A program made the translations under genes and the position numbers. From Owenia fusiformis (Eukaryota > Annelida > Polychaeta > Sabellida > Oweniidae): 64,000 nucleotides of DNA. Of the stretch, positions 27,001 to 37,129 are shown piece by piece (positions within the stretch are counted from its first letter, which is position 1; every line of letters begins with the position of its first letter). The notes under the pieces were generated by a model. That model was given only the letters and a program-made list of their open reading frames with translations, made no database searches and had not been told where the DNA came from. The stretch is from contig CAIIXF020000009.1 of NCBI GenBank assembly GCA_903813345.2, positions 38,309,759-38,373,758 of the forward strand, read 5' to 3'.

Positions 27001-28406
27001 TCAACCCTTCATGGTACCTGTAAAGTATATACAACCTGGTTATATGTGGGGGTGGACTTATAAGCTGATCCTGTCCTGGTCATTATTATATAAGTATAGC
27101 ATATGCTGGCCAATGGGTTCAACCCTTCATGGTACCTGTAAAGTATATACAACCTGGTTATATGTGGGGGTGGACTTATAAGCTGATCCTGTCCTGGTCA
27201 TTATTATATAAGTATAGCATATGCTGGCCAATGGGTTAAACCCTTCATGGTAGGGCCGTGCCATTCGACCGGAATCGGTCCGAACCGCGGACTTTTGTTA
27301 AAATACCGGAATTCGGAATTTTAATATCATGTTCCGAAGGGTTTCGGAACAATATCGGACCCTTACCTTAGTACTTGCTTTGAATCGTTAATATCCGTGA
27401 CCATTGTTCCTCCAGTGATGTTTTCCTTCAAACTACATCCAATTTGCATGTGTATTACTCGCATAAACAAAATAAATAGCGGAGAAATCAACAGAAATCA
27501 AGTTTTGTTTTACGAACTTTGACCTTCGGATTTCATTGGAAGTAGGAATCGACGCATGCGCATTATGGTCAGAGCAGCCGGAAGTGAAAACAAGTAGAAA
27601 AAAGATCGAATTTTCTCTCTTTTTACAGATTTTAGAGTCTATTTCTTTCGTAAAAACATTCAAACTTGCTTGACAGGAAAGGTAAGTGTTAACCTGACAA
27701 ACTTGGACGACGATATCGTCATGATCGCCGTCGAACTCACTCATACATAATTATTTTCATTTGTGAACCAAAAGGGGTTCCGAAAGTTCCGATTCCGTGA
27801 GACCAAGTTCCGGTTCCGATTCCGAACCGTCCGAACCGGTTCCGGCACAGCCCTAAGAGGTACCTGTAAAGTATATACAACCTGGTTATATGTGGGGGTG
27901 GACTTATAAGCTGATCCTGTCATGGTCATTATTATATATTGTATAGCATGCTAGCCAATGGGTTCAACCCTTCATGGTACCTGTAAAGTATATACAACCT
28001 GGTTATATGTGGGGGTGGACTTATAAGCTGATCCTGTCCTGGTCATTATTATATATTGTATAGCATATGCTGGCCAATGGGTTCAACCCTTCATGGTACC
28101 TGTAAAGTATATACAACCTGGTTATATGTGGGGGTGGACTTATAAGCTGATCCTGTCCTGGTCATTATTATATATTGTATAGCATATGCTGGCCAATGGG
28201 TTCAACCCTTCATGGTACCTGTAAAGTATATACAACCTGGTTATATGTGGGGGTGGACTTATAAGCTGATCCTGTCATGGTCATTATTATATAAGTATAG
28301 CATATGCTGGCCAATGGGTTCAACCCTTCATGGTACCTGTAAAGTATATACAACCTGGTTATATGTGGGGGTGGACTTATAAGCTGATCCTGTCCTGGTC
28401 ATTATT
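21081..28406. repeat. 118-bp satellite array, about 57 monomers
   Basis: The monomer begins TATAGCATATGCTGGCCAAT, continues GGGTTCAACCCTTCATGGTA, GTATATACAACCTGGTTATA, GTGGGGGTGGACTTATAAGC, and ends TCCTGGTCATTATTATATAAG or ...TATATTG. The period is 116-119 bp; starts are at 21081, 21199, 21317, 21436 and so on. Variants mix along the array: GCATATGCTGG versus GCATGCTAGCC, CCTGGTC versus CATGGTC, CAACCC versus CAACGC. Monomers are almost identical apart from these sites, so the array is young or kept homogeneous. A 605-bp element interrupts it at 27251-27855. It starts one base after the promoter-like MITE and ends abruptly inside a monomer at 28406. Confidence 0.98.
27251..27855. mobile_element. 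hAT-like non-autonomous element inside the satellite
   Basis: The ends TAGGGCCGTGCC (27251) and, inverted, TAGGGCTGTGCC (27855) match 11 of 12. Subterminal GGTTCGGACGG / CCGAACCG and TTCCGGTTCCGATTCCG repeats lie at both ends. The satellite resumes after AGAGG, so the target duplication is degraded; an 8-bp hAT-type duplication (CTTCATGG versus CTAAGAGG) is possible but poor. On the minus strand an ATG at 27744 opens MSEFDGDHDDIVVQVCQ followed by a donor-like GTTAAC, possibly a relic of a first exon. The interior has GACGCATGCGCATT (27551) and CCGGAAGTG (about 27579). Confidence 0.65.
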
Positions 28407-28769
28407 CTACCCTGATCTGCAATATAAACTCTAGAAATAAATCCCTTAAACAGATCCATAGAGGTTTACTAAAACCTGGCAAATAATCAAGTACTGTTGA
28501 CAAATACACTATGCAGTTTCTCATAGGTTTTGATAAGTCAAACAATGCTATAGTAAAATAAGAACCTAAAACTATATTTACCTACATATCAAATAGTTTC
28601 TACACATCAAATAGTTTAGCTAAAGAGACAGGCTTGTTAAAAGAATGTTTCTTTTGTATATTTAAGGTTCCTGAAATTCCTATAATATCAAAAGAAATAC
28701 AAGGCATTGTTTGTGAAATAAGATTTTGAAGTTAGAGAAAATATGTTAATGTTTAAGGTGTTCCACTAC
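28407..28769. other. No feature recognised
   Basis: AT-rich spacer to the right of the satellite; nothing supported. Confidence 0.5.
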
Positions 28770-28897
28770 AGGTCTTCTTAATACAGAGGTGTTCTTAATA
28801 CAGAGGTGTTCTTAATACAGAGGTGTTCTTAATACAGAAGTGTTCTTAATACAGAGGTGTTCTTAATACAGAGGTGTTCTTAATACAGGTGTTCTTT
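28770..28897. repeat. 17-bp tandem repeat, about 7 copies
   Basis: The unit AGGTGTTCTTAATACAG is repeated head to tail with one AAGTG variant. It is embedded in a segment ending TTTTACTGTTCATCTATAAA that resembles the end of the 16.3-16.5 kb segment. Confidence 0.92.
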
Positions 28898-30670
28898 ACA
28901 ATTTTACTGTTCATCTATAAAGGTTTTACTACACATGTCATATTTAGGTTTTGCTCAAAATACAACATGCACTTGATTTTAACATTTAACAGGATTTAAA
29001 ACACATTTCAAACCAGGTTTGGGTAATAAATAAATAATGAAAAGGACACAAAAATCACCACATATCTCATAAACATTCTTACATTAACCTTTCATTTATC
29101 AAATATTGAGTCTGAATCTATACCAACTTCCCAAAGGTCAGCCACAAATTGGGGTTATTCGGAAGGGTAATATTAGTGATGATGCCTGTACTTTTTTCAT
29201 AACAGTATTGTTTTGACTTGAGATTTTCAGGTAATGTAAATTAGCTGTACCTGCCTATATCCACAATTTTATTGAATTAAAGCTTGTTTGGCCAGGTACT
29301 AATATCATATTATAACATGGGGTCAGATTTTAGGGTAATATACCCTCAGCAAGACCTAGACTTCATTTGCCCTCTTAAATTAGAGATGAAAGTTTGATGT
29401 TGTCCATGCCTAATCAGAATGTTACTGTCAGGAAATCACAAAATCAAACTAACTGCATGGACCAAACAATTCATTTCATATCCAAACTCTCATAAAGGCC
29501 ATTAAAGAAGCATTTGAGATTGTTAAGATTACATCAGAATCAAATGTGAAAAATCACCTGTAATAAGTTAGAGGCAATTCAGGTAGTTGATGTGGATTCA
29601 GGGTCAAATAAAGATACCTCAGTTCATAAAGTTTATTTGAACTCAAAGTCCAATTCCACTTTCCTTAGAAGACTTTGCTGGTTAAATACAAAACAAATGT
29701 ATGCAGTAAAACCTATGTTGGTGAACATGGCACAATAGATGCATAAGTTTTATGATTATACACCTGTAATAGCAAAACTCTTGCAGAATCCATAATAACA
29801 TTTTGATTGAAACCCGTGCCACATATCTAACACAATCAATCCCTGTTTCCCCATTCTGTAAAATGGGTTTTGGCGTCGGACACAATGAAATTGCATATAG
29901 AATTAAATCTGGTGACTTTCTCTCACCAAAAATGATGTTCACTTAAATGTTTTCATTTCATAAATATGTACAAGATCAAATGGCGAATGACATAAAATCT
30001 AAATCTCTTCAGTCAACAATTCATGTTGCTTATTTATTAAAGTCCAAACAAAATTCTTGTTAAAATACAAAAAGTATAATAAAAAATTAAAGTACAGTAA
30101 CACCATTTCACAAATCATTGAACTAAACCTAAAATTGCAAAATGGTTTTATATAATGTGCAGATTATGGTATTTTGAGAAATTTTTGTAGGAAGCCAAAA
30201 AGTTTTTTGTTCCAGGGGTTCTATTAGAATTTCTGACGACGGCAAATCGAATAAAAGCAACAAGCAAAATTATAGAAAATTACAACTTTATCAACGGAAT
30301 AGGAAGAAACTTTTCAAAACAATTGGTCAAATTGGTAAAAATAACCAGAGAAGATCTCCTACTGCTTGGTATAGGTTGGTATAAAAGATCCAGACGTTTT
30401 CTTTCAGGGTTTCAAGCTGAGATTCGAAATGGATCAAAATTCTCTGGGATTTAAACTTTAATCAGTTTCAGATTCTCAGCATTTTTAATGAGATTTCACT
30501 TTCTAATATTTCTAAACTACAGCTTCAATATTTTTGAGATCAAATAAGTAACAGTCGAAAATATTCATTTTATATGTGACTTGACACAATGAGAGACAGA
30601 GCTGTTATAACATTGAAGTCACGATATAATTCAAAAGTACATAAATGAATATATCATTTATTGGATTTAT
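28898..30670. other. No gene recognised
   Basis: AT-rich non-coding; the minus-strand frame at 29682-29942 has no motif. GCAGTAAAACCTATGTTGG near 29704 recalls the dispersed-repeat head at 16328. Confidence 0.5.
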
Positions 30671-30674
30671 TTAA

Positions 30675-31366
30675 CCTTTACCATGCTGCCTTATTTCAGC
30701 AAATATATCCCACGCAACTGGCTTATTTTTCAAAGAGTGCAAAAAATGATATGCCTGGACTAAATAATTAATATCTCAATAACTACTGAATGAATCTGGA
30801 TAAAATTTTCACAAAGGGAAGATACAGTAACCTGGCTCATGAAAAAAATGTTCTCATGAATTTTTTCGTACATTAACACGACTGGGCATATATACCATGA
30901 ATACTCCTCCGGAATCCGCCGCTCCGCCTATTCGTCTGGTCAGAATCCAAATCTGAATTTGCAGCGATCGAATGTTCAATTTTTCAATTCAGAAAATATT
31001 CTAGTTTCTATTTTCGATGACCGTTATCGGCTTCCAAGAGCCTAAAGAGCTCGAAATCGTAATCTATTTCCTCCACATTTTCGTTGTGATCGTATTTGTC
31101 CACCATTTTGTACGATTCGTTCACTAAAAACGACAAAAACACTGTTTAAATTGTTGAATTGAGAATTATTTTTCGAAATATCGCCATTTCTAGGTCAACA
31201 GGAAGTCATGTTAGGCACTGAATAAATCGGGCAATCTAATTGGACAATACGAATGGCGCGAAAAAGTAAAGTTTTTAAAAGTTTGAAATCGGGCGTACGG
31301 GTCCGCCGGCAGTTGTGAGAGACATTTTAGTATCGGCGGACGAGTCCGCCGGCAGCACGCTAAAGG
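30675..31366 (-). mobile_element. piggyBac-type non-autonomous DNA transposon
   Basis: TTAA lies immediately outside both ends (30671-30674 and 31367-31370). The left tip CCTTTACCATGCTGCC and the inverted right tip CCTTTAGCGTGCTGCC match 14 of 16, and the ends are CC...GG. The right end carries two direct repeats of GTCCGCCGGCAG (about 31301 and 31345). On the minus strand an ATG near 31108 opens a 32-codon acidic frame beginning MVDKYDHNENVEEIDYDFEL, of the kind seen at piggyBac transposase N-termini, and then stops. The DDD catalytic region is absent, so it is a deletion derivative. Confidence 0.82.
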
Positions 31367-31370
31367 TTAA

Positions 31371-34300
31371 AGTATCACATGTACAATCAATCACACATCC
31401 CAAACAGCTTATATTGAAGCACACAAATCATCCAACACGCACATTAGAATATAACAGCCTATTCAATATTTTGACCATGTCCCCCCTGATATATACTTCT
31501 CAGCAAATGGGATAAAGATTTTGAATGTGTGGCAGCTTAAATAATGTTACCCTCTTATAATGTATTGAATTATAGAAACACAAATACAATTGTTGAAAAC
31601 CACAAGACCCATTGAGAAAATTTGTCTTCAGATTTTTACATATATAAAAACCACCTATGTTTAAAATGACACCATAAGCATGCTGATATTCTTTATTTCT
31701 CTAAAAGCAGTAAATGAGTTCCTCATTTTTGTATTTATGATTTTTTGTATGATTCTTCAGTTGATTTACTTTACTTCCGGAAACTTTCTCCTTTTCATTA
31801 TTATTTGCATTTCCAAACCCAGAAGATATTTTGTTGCGGGTAACCACAGGAGTGTCTGCGTTCAAATCAATATGTTTGATACCTAAGTTTATTGTCCCGT
31901 AGTTTACATTGTTGTTCCATAGTTTACTTTATTGTTCTGTAGTTTACATGTTTGACGATACTAAACAACAACAATTCAAGCCATTTCTCAGGATCCTGTT
32001 TTTAAGTATTTTTAAGGGGTTGAATCATATTTTTTCTAATTATAGTTGAAGTTTAATATTATATACAATATAGTTTTATTGAGAATACTTTTCTAATACT
32101 GGATATTGAAATTTCTATTTCTTGACTCCTGATATTTGAAGAATTTCGCCATTCAGAAATCAAAGGAAAAGTTTGTTACAAAAGGGAGTTCTCAGTTTAT
32201 TTAAGATAGTGTTTCAAAGAATGGTATATGCTCTGTCAATGGGAAAGAGCTCAAAATAGGTAAAGAATGCTCTAAGATGTTATGAAATCTTTAAGTGAAC
32301 GCCTGTACACACCCCCAATAAGCAAATATCCCATCTACATGTATGAGAACACTAATATAGAAAATGCTGGGAGATACATTTCTAAATTAGACTTTCCTCT
32401 CTTTACTGAACATCTATTTTCAGTAAATATACATACATACATAAAAAATAAACAAACAAGTTACACTCTTGTAACTGCTATTACATCAAATAATAAATTT
32501 TATTTAATTAGAATTTGTCTTACAGACAGATGGAAAGAAGTTGAAACATATAACAGACATTCATAAGACAATAATTTTGATCACTTATTGCTATAATTGG
32601 TAATGATAACTAATTGAACAATTGACTAATTGCCAAAAGGCAGAAAAGGAACCTGAGTCTATGAGTACAGAAGTCTGGTTGACTCAAGTGTTTCTAAATA
32701 GAAAGCAATACCTCCTCATCCTCATCATTATTATCTTCTGTTATCTCCCTACCTTGTCAAACCATCAAACCAACAGCACATCTGGAAGCTTTACTTTCAC
32801 AAATACATGCTTAGAGGTTGATAAAAGTTTCACTGACTTGGAAGTATGTTCTATTGCTAATGTCAATGAACACTTGACAAAAGTATGACTTCACATTTCA
32901 AAAAGACTTTTAGATTTGTCTACTAGTATTAGACTACCAGTAATGTTCAATCTATGAAGAATTTTAGTAAAAACAAAGTATACTTTCTGGACTGAACAAA
33001 AAGAAACATCCTGGCATCTCACACATAGAAATTTCAAAAGGATATAGATCAATGTCAGATAAACCAACTTTTTTCAATTCACTTATCAAATAAGAATTCC
33101 AAGCTTACAGCTTAAGATTGAAAAATAGTCTACATGTAAACATCTGAGCAAGAATACCTTTATAACATTAATATACAGATGACAAAGACTATCAATTAAT
33201 TTTCCATCAGATATTCTTGATTTTCCTTTCCCAATGAAATTGACCTTTCTGACCATATGTCTCAATGAGTAAAACATAACCTAAATTTGTTTGATTTATC
33301 TTTAAACGTTCTCATCTCACTATTTCATATGTTTTTATTAGCATTCATCCTAAGCTACCCATCATATATCAACCAAACATAACTATTAACTCAGTGAGAA
33401 TTTCCTGCCTTGTATATTTAGCCAAAAAAATATTAAACTTCACATCCAGGTAAATGATACATATACGAGTATATACATGTTTGATATGTTCACATTTTAT
33501 TAAACAGTATATTAATAACAATATACATCATTTGGGTATCGCATCTGAATAATGTTCAAATCCATGAAAACATCCTACATTATTCATCAACCTTTAATTA
33601 CTTTAATGAGGGAGATCTAAACTGACTGAACAAAAATTTATGTACATGTATATTAAGACATAGTTATCCAATATACATGACAGGCAGAATCAGAACCATG
33701 AAATATATACATGTAACGGCAAAACAAACCCTACTTGACTTGACATATGAAATATTCATGTACAGGGTATTATACATGGAATACATAAACTTATGCAGTA
33801 CTTGGCAAAACTTAAACAGTGAAACAGAATAAATTTGAAATAAAAACATTTTATACTGTTAAAGGTACATAACTGTCAGTATTTGAAGTGCAAGTCACGT
33901 ATGAACTCAGACCAAATGTAATTCAATGTTTGTTTTATGTAGCTATCTAACATATAATTCATCCAAATACGTATGAAGGTAAAAAGGGGAAAGATGTGTC
34001 ATTTTTATATTTACTATCACCACTTTAAGTGCTAAATGTATGATCTCATTTCATATCACATTCAAGTATGTTTATATTTTCAATTAAGTTACAAGCCAAT
34101 TCAATCTATACACCCAGAAACTGACATTGATATGAACATACTTTTTTACAAGTCATCCACAATATAGTAATCTCCACAGTCTATCTAATTTGAAATGCTG
34201 AATCAGTGAATCTGAATCTGTGATATCACAACACTGTAACAACACTGTACTTTGTAATAAAGTTAGGGCATAACACGTTCCTGTCAATGTGACAAGCAAA

Positions 34301-34487
34301 TCCATCTTGTGGCATGCATTCCTACATCTTACCTGTTAATCAATTTAGAAACTGAAATGAATGAATCATATTCAGGTTTTCATATAAATTCATTAATAGT
34401 TTAAAACCACCAGAAGAACCGGAGGCTAGAGACGGAAAGGGTCCCAATTCGCTTTGCCACAGGATGTTATAAGCATAACATACAAGA
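31371..34487. other. No gene recognised; inferred first intron of the Caskin-like gene
   Basis: AT-rich. 31889-31950 has about three degenerate ~22-bp repeats of TTGTTC(C/T)(A/G)TAGTTTAC. The frames at 32282-32566 and 32622-32888 (plus) and 33086-33277 and 33664-33849 (minus) lack domains and are taken as chance. Confidence 0.5.
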
Positions 34488-34493
34488 CATAAT

Positions 34494-34672
34494 AGGCCTT
34501 TAGTCAGGGTGGGTTCCCCTGGCCAAAAATTCTTTCAAAATTATGCAGTTTTTCACCTGAGCACTTTTCAAGTGATTTTGGTATTTTTTTGGGCAAAAGT
34601 TGTCAGGGAAGGTGAACCCCTTTGAATCTTTGAAAAAGTGAACCCCCTTGGCAAATCCTGGATACGGGCCTG
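34494..34672. mobile_element. Short MITE ending AGGCC...GGCCT
   Basis: The left tip AGGCCTTTAGTCAGGG and the inverted right tip (AGGCCCGTATCCAGGA, offset by two bases) match about 12 of 16. CATAAT occurs on both sides (34488-34493, 34673-34678). The internal CCCCCTTGGCAAATCCTG is shared with 37757-37790. Confidence 0.5.
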
Positions 34673-34743
34673 CATAATCAAATCTAAACAGTCAGTGTTG
34701 TCTTATTGATGGGAATAAAGACAGAAATAAAATTCTAACTCAC

Positions 34744-34843
34744 TTCCTTTGCCTTGTAGTCCCTTCTCCTTCTTCAGAATTTTTTGCACAGACTGGGAAT
34801 CCTGATCCTTCACTGCCTGAAGTAATTCAGTGTCCTTCCCCAT
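34744..34843 (-). CDS. First coding exon of a Caskin-like ankyrin/SAM scaffold protein
   Basis: Seen: on the minus strand an ATG at 34843 has A at -3 and G at +4. It opens 33 codons beginning MGKDTELLQAVKDQDSQSVQ and continuing through a lysine-rich stretch to LQGKG. The frame then runs into a good donor, GTGAGTT, at 34743-34737, leaving phase 1. Known: vertebrate Caskin-1 starts MGKDQELVQAVK and Caskin-2 MGREQDLILAVK. In both, the helix of a partial first ankyrin repeat and a basic linker precede the LLGSTK segment, so length and pattern fit exon 1 well. Caskins are cytoplasmic scaffolds with six ankyrin repeats, an SH3 and two SAM domains, working at synapses with CASK or LAR receptors. The related ANKS1 proteins start similarly and are the main alternative. 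Inference: the remaining exons lie to the left, beyond a first intron of up to 34.7 kb; no other ankyrin exon was recognised in the window. Confidence 0.72.
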
Positions 34844-35535
34844 ACTTTTTTCAGAAGTAATCCTAATTGTTTGCTTAGTTGTCAGTATTTACATCTTCAA
34901 AAGTTAGTCTGTTCACTTTTGAATTTTGAACCCAAAATTTTAGAAACTTTCCTCGCGCTCAAATATTTTGAACTAGGCTTAGTTTACGGTAAAATTCCCA
35001 GTGAAAAAGCCTATAAATCCTTCATACATCTATAGTCAGTATATACACCTACAACTATATACAGATTAATCCACTAATTAAAGGTTAAAACAACAAATAC
35101 AAGTGAATAAAGTGATGAAAAGTTAGCGTAACATTTTTCGCTGGCTGACTTCCTGCCACTTTGACGCATGCGCATTGACATCAATTACCTGCAATCCAAT
35201 CAGGTGATGTTTACATTTCTACTTTCACTTTCACCCTGATTTTCACGTGTTGATTTTTATCTTTCTCGTCTTTTTCATTCGTCTTCTTTGAAATCCCTCA
35301 TTGTCTAAAGATTTGAAACAATTAACATGTACCGTATATTTTCATTCAATTAATAGGATAGAGATTAAAATGATTATAGGGAATAGGGGTGATGTTTTCA
35401 TGAAATGTAAAAAATATTGTGCTGCCATCTTTACATTATTAAAGATTTAGTTTTATGATGCTCAAATAATCCTACAAAATCATCATCTAATTTTCAGGTA
35501 AAATTAGAAACCTAGTAAACACGAAACATCACATC
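34844..35535. promoter_or_regulatory. Divergent promoter region / 5' UTRs between the Caskin-like exon and the plus-strand exon candidate
   Basis: Seen: between two facing-away ATGs (34843 minus, 35536 plus) lies a cluster of metazoan promoter motifs. They are an NRF1-like palindrome GCATGCGCA at about 35165-35173, CCAATCAGG at 35196-35204, an interferon-response-like string whose complement reads GTGAAAGTGAAAGT at 35221-35234, and a CACGTG E-box at 35244-35249. An acceptor-like run ending TTTTCAG lies near 35500. No TATA box is evident. NRF1 plus NF-Y sites are typical of TATA-less bidirectional promoters. Inference only: transcription start sites cannot be placed from sequence. Confidence 0.5.
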
Positions 35536-35617
35536 ATGATGAACCATGACATCTCAAATCTTCTCAGCCAGGTGAAACAGAAAGATGCTTTGAGGATCAG
35601 AATGGAAACATCACATG
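35536..35617 (+). CDS. Tentative first coding exon, unknown protein
   Basis: Seen: an ATG ATG opens a 27-codon frame beginning MMNHDISNLLSQVKQKDALR and ending ...ETSH, followed by a possible donor GTAGGC at 35618 (phase 1). If not spliced, the frame continues to a TAA at 35676, giving 46 residues in all. It sits just downstream of the promoter-like region. The best support is a second, diverged copy at 36832-36925: it keeps the reading frame, differs mainly by substitutions, and carries a 15-nt (five-codon) length difference, as expected if the sequence has been coding. The product is not recognised; the short amphipathic, charged stretch has no diagnostic motif. The donor is weak. It may instead be a short upstream ORF or part of a dispersed repeat. 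Confidence 0.35.
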
Positions 35618-35620
35618 GTA

Positions 35621-35964
35621 GGCCGAAGGGCGACTATCTCCCGGGACTATCTCCCTTTCCAGAAATTTTCTTTTAAAGAGAGAATCAGATCTAGCTAGCA
35701 GCCCAACAAAAAATTGTTTCAATTTTAGAATATTTCTGGGTTATGTCATTCCTTTTCATGTCTATTTTCTTAAAATCACCAAAGTGCATAATTTGGGGGC
35801 ATACCCTCAGACCTAACTATCTTGCAGCACTGTGCGCCAGCAACACTTTGCGTAGGTGTGCGTTCCGCGCACACTGTTGTGTGTAGGCGGCACAACCCAT
35901 CTATGGGTAAAAGTCGAACCCCCCTTGTTAAACCCTTTCAGACAGGCCTGTAAGAGAGGGTCAA
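35621..35964. other. GC-richer segment, probably dispersed repeat; no gene assigned
   Basis: 35815-35900 contains CTGTGCGCCAGCAACACTTT and GTGTGCGTTCCGCGCACAC, markedly GC-richer than its surroundings. On the minus strand it is open for about 30 codons (CAERTPTQSVAGAQCCK...), without a recognised family. ACAGGCCTG near 35942 resembles MITE tips. Confidence 0.35.
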
Positions 35965-35969
35965 TTTAA

Positions 35970-37124
35970 ATGGGATCACCTCTACCGACGCGCATTATAC
36001 CGACGCGCATTGTACCGAAAACTAAATATACCGGTGCGCGTTGTACCGAAATCCGTGCGCGTTGTACCGAAAACGATTGAAGTCAAACCTTCATGTAACT
36101 TGTGCTTGTACTTATTTATTATTTAAGTTTAGTTTGGATCAAGATAGATTCATTTCGAGATTTATTATTAAAGTTCTGTGCTTAACACTTAATTTCCCAC
36201 CCGGGATTTCCCAGTCCATGAACATTTGATTCGATTTTGTTATGAATGAGAAGAACACTAAATAAGCTTTCCAATGGTTTGATGTACATGTGGCTCGCTA
36301 TTTCAAATCATATGTATTGTCAGTCAGCAAAAAATAGTTTGTCATCAATTAATAAAGTTCAATGCGTAACGGTTGATTCACTTCTGTTAGAAAGGAGACT
36401 AAAGAAGACAAGATAAGCTTCCCAATGGTGCGTTGAGCGTTGTATATGTGGCTATGTATTTTCAATCATAAAAATGTACGTAATGTTGTCAGTACGTGAA
36501 AATGTTTCATCCTCTATAATGCGATACATTTAATTTCAATTCAATTCACTGTATTTTCTTATTTACATTTTTTATCCCATTTTTCTGCCCTCGAGAAAGG
36601 ATCCTTGAATTAAAGGCTAGACAATTAATTGGCTTACATTTTCGAGGATTGTTCTAAATCAAACGTACGTCGCCATAAGGCGTACTATTCCTATAAAACT
36701 GTTAGTTATTTTCCGAATAAATAGACGAACGAATGGGCGGCTTTTCAATCTCTGGTGACAGGTTGTTCGTCTCAAAATACATGTTCTCTCGTTTGTAAGG
36801 ATTTTCGTCAATTCTAATAAATGGATATCATACATCATGATAAACAATGGCATCATATTTCTTCTCAGCCCTGAGCTCATGTTTCAGGTGGAACAGAAAG
36901 ATGCTATGGGTATCAGAATGGATATAATGTATTTAAACTTAAAACTGTCTCATATTTTACTCCAAATAAACTTTAAATATGTGTTCGACGGTTTTGGCGA
37001 TCGGTATGCCTTTCGCTACAATGCGCGTCGGTGTAATGAGTTTTGGTACAATGCGCGTCGGTATAATGGGTTCGGTATAATGCGCGTCGGTATAATGGGT
37101 TTCGGTATAATGTACGGACCCCAT
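35970..37124. mobile_element. TTAA-flanked DNA element with GCGCATT-ACCGA subterminal repeats
   Basis: Both ends sit in TTTAAA (35965-35970, 37124-37129). The tips ATGGGATCACC and, inverted, ATGGGGTCCGT match. Subterminally ACCGACGCGCATTATACCGA-type units occur about four times on the left (35985-36075) and about five times, inverted, on the right (37015-37110). The TTAA duplication suggests piggyBac-type transposition, but no transposase is visible. The interior holds a diverged copy of the exon-like sequence found just outside the element at 35536. Confidence 0.7.
36832..36925 (+). pseudogene. Second copy of the exon-like sequence, inside the TTAA element
   Basis: Aligns with 35531-35609: ACATCATGAT(A/G)AAC, then CTTCTCAGCC, a 15-nt insertion, then AGGTG(G/A)AACAGAAAGATGCT and ATCAGAATGGA. 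The frame from ATG 36837 stays open (MINNGIIFLLSPELMFQVEQ...) and includes the extra five codons. Roughly 80% identical outside the insertion. Direction of copying is unknown. Confidence 0.6.
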
Positions 37125-37129
37125 TTAAA

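Noticed and set aside
27433-27744. 103-codon minus-strand frame as an intact gene in the satellite insertion
   Set aside because: Only the first ~17 residues look protein-like and they end at a donor-like site; the rest reads through non-coding sequence. Kept only as a possible first-exon relic.
32622-32888. 88-codon plus-strand frame with a hydrophobic stretch
   Set aside because: The hydrophobic run (LLILIIIIFCYLP) comes from an AT-rich CTCATCATTATT tract; no signal-peptide context or homologous motif.
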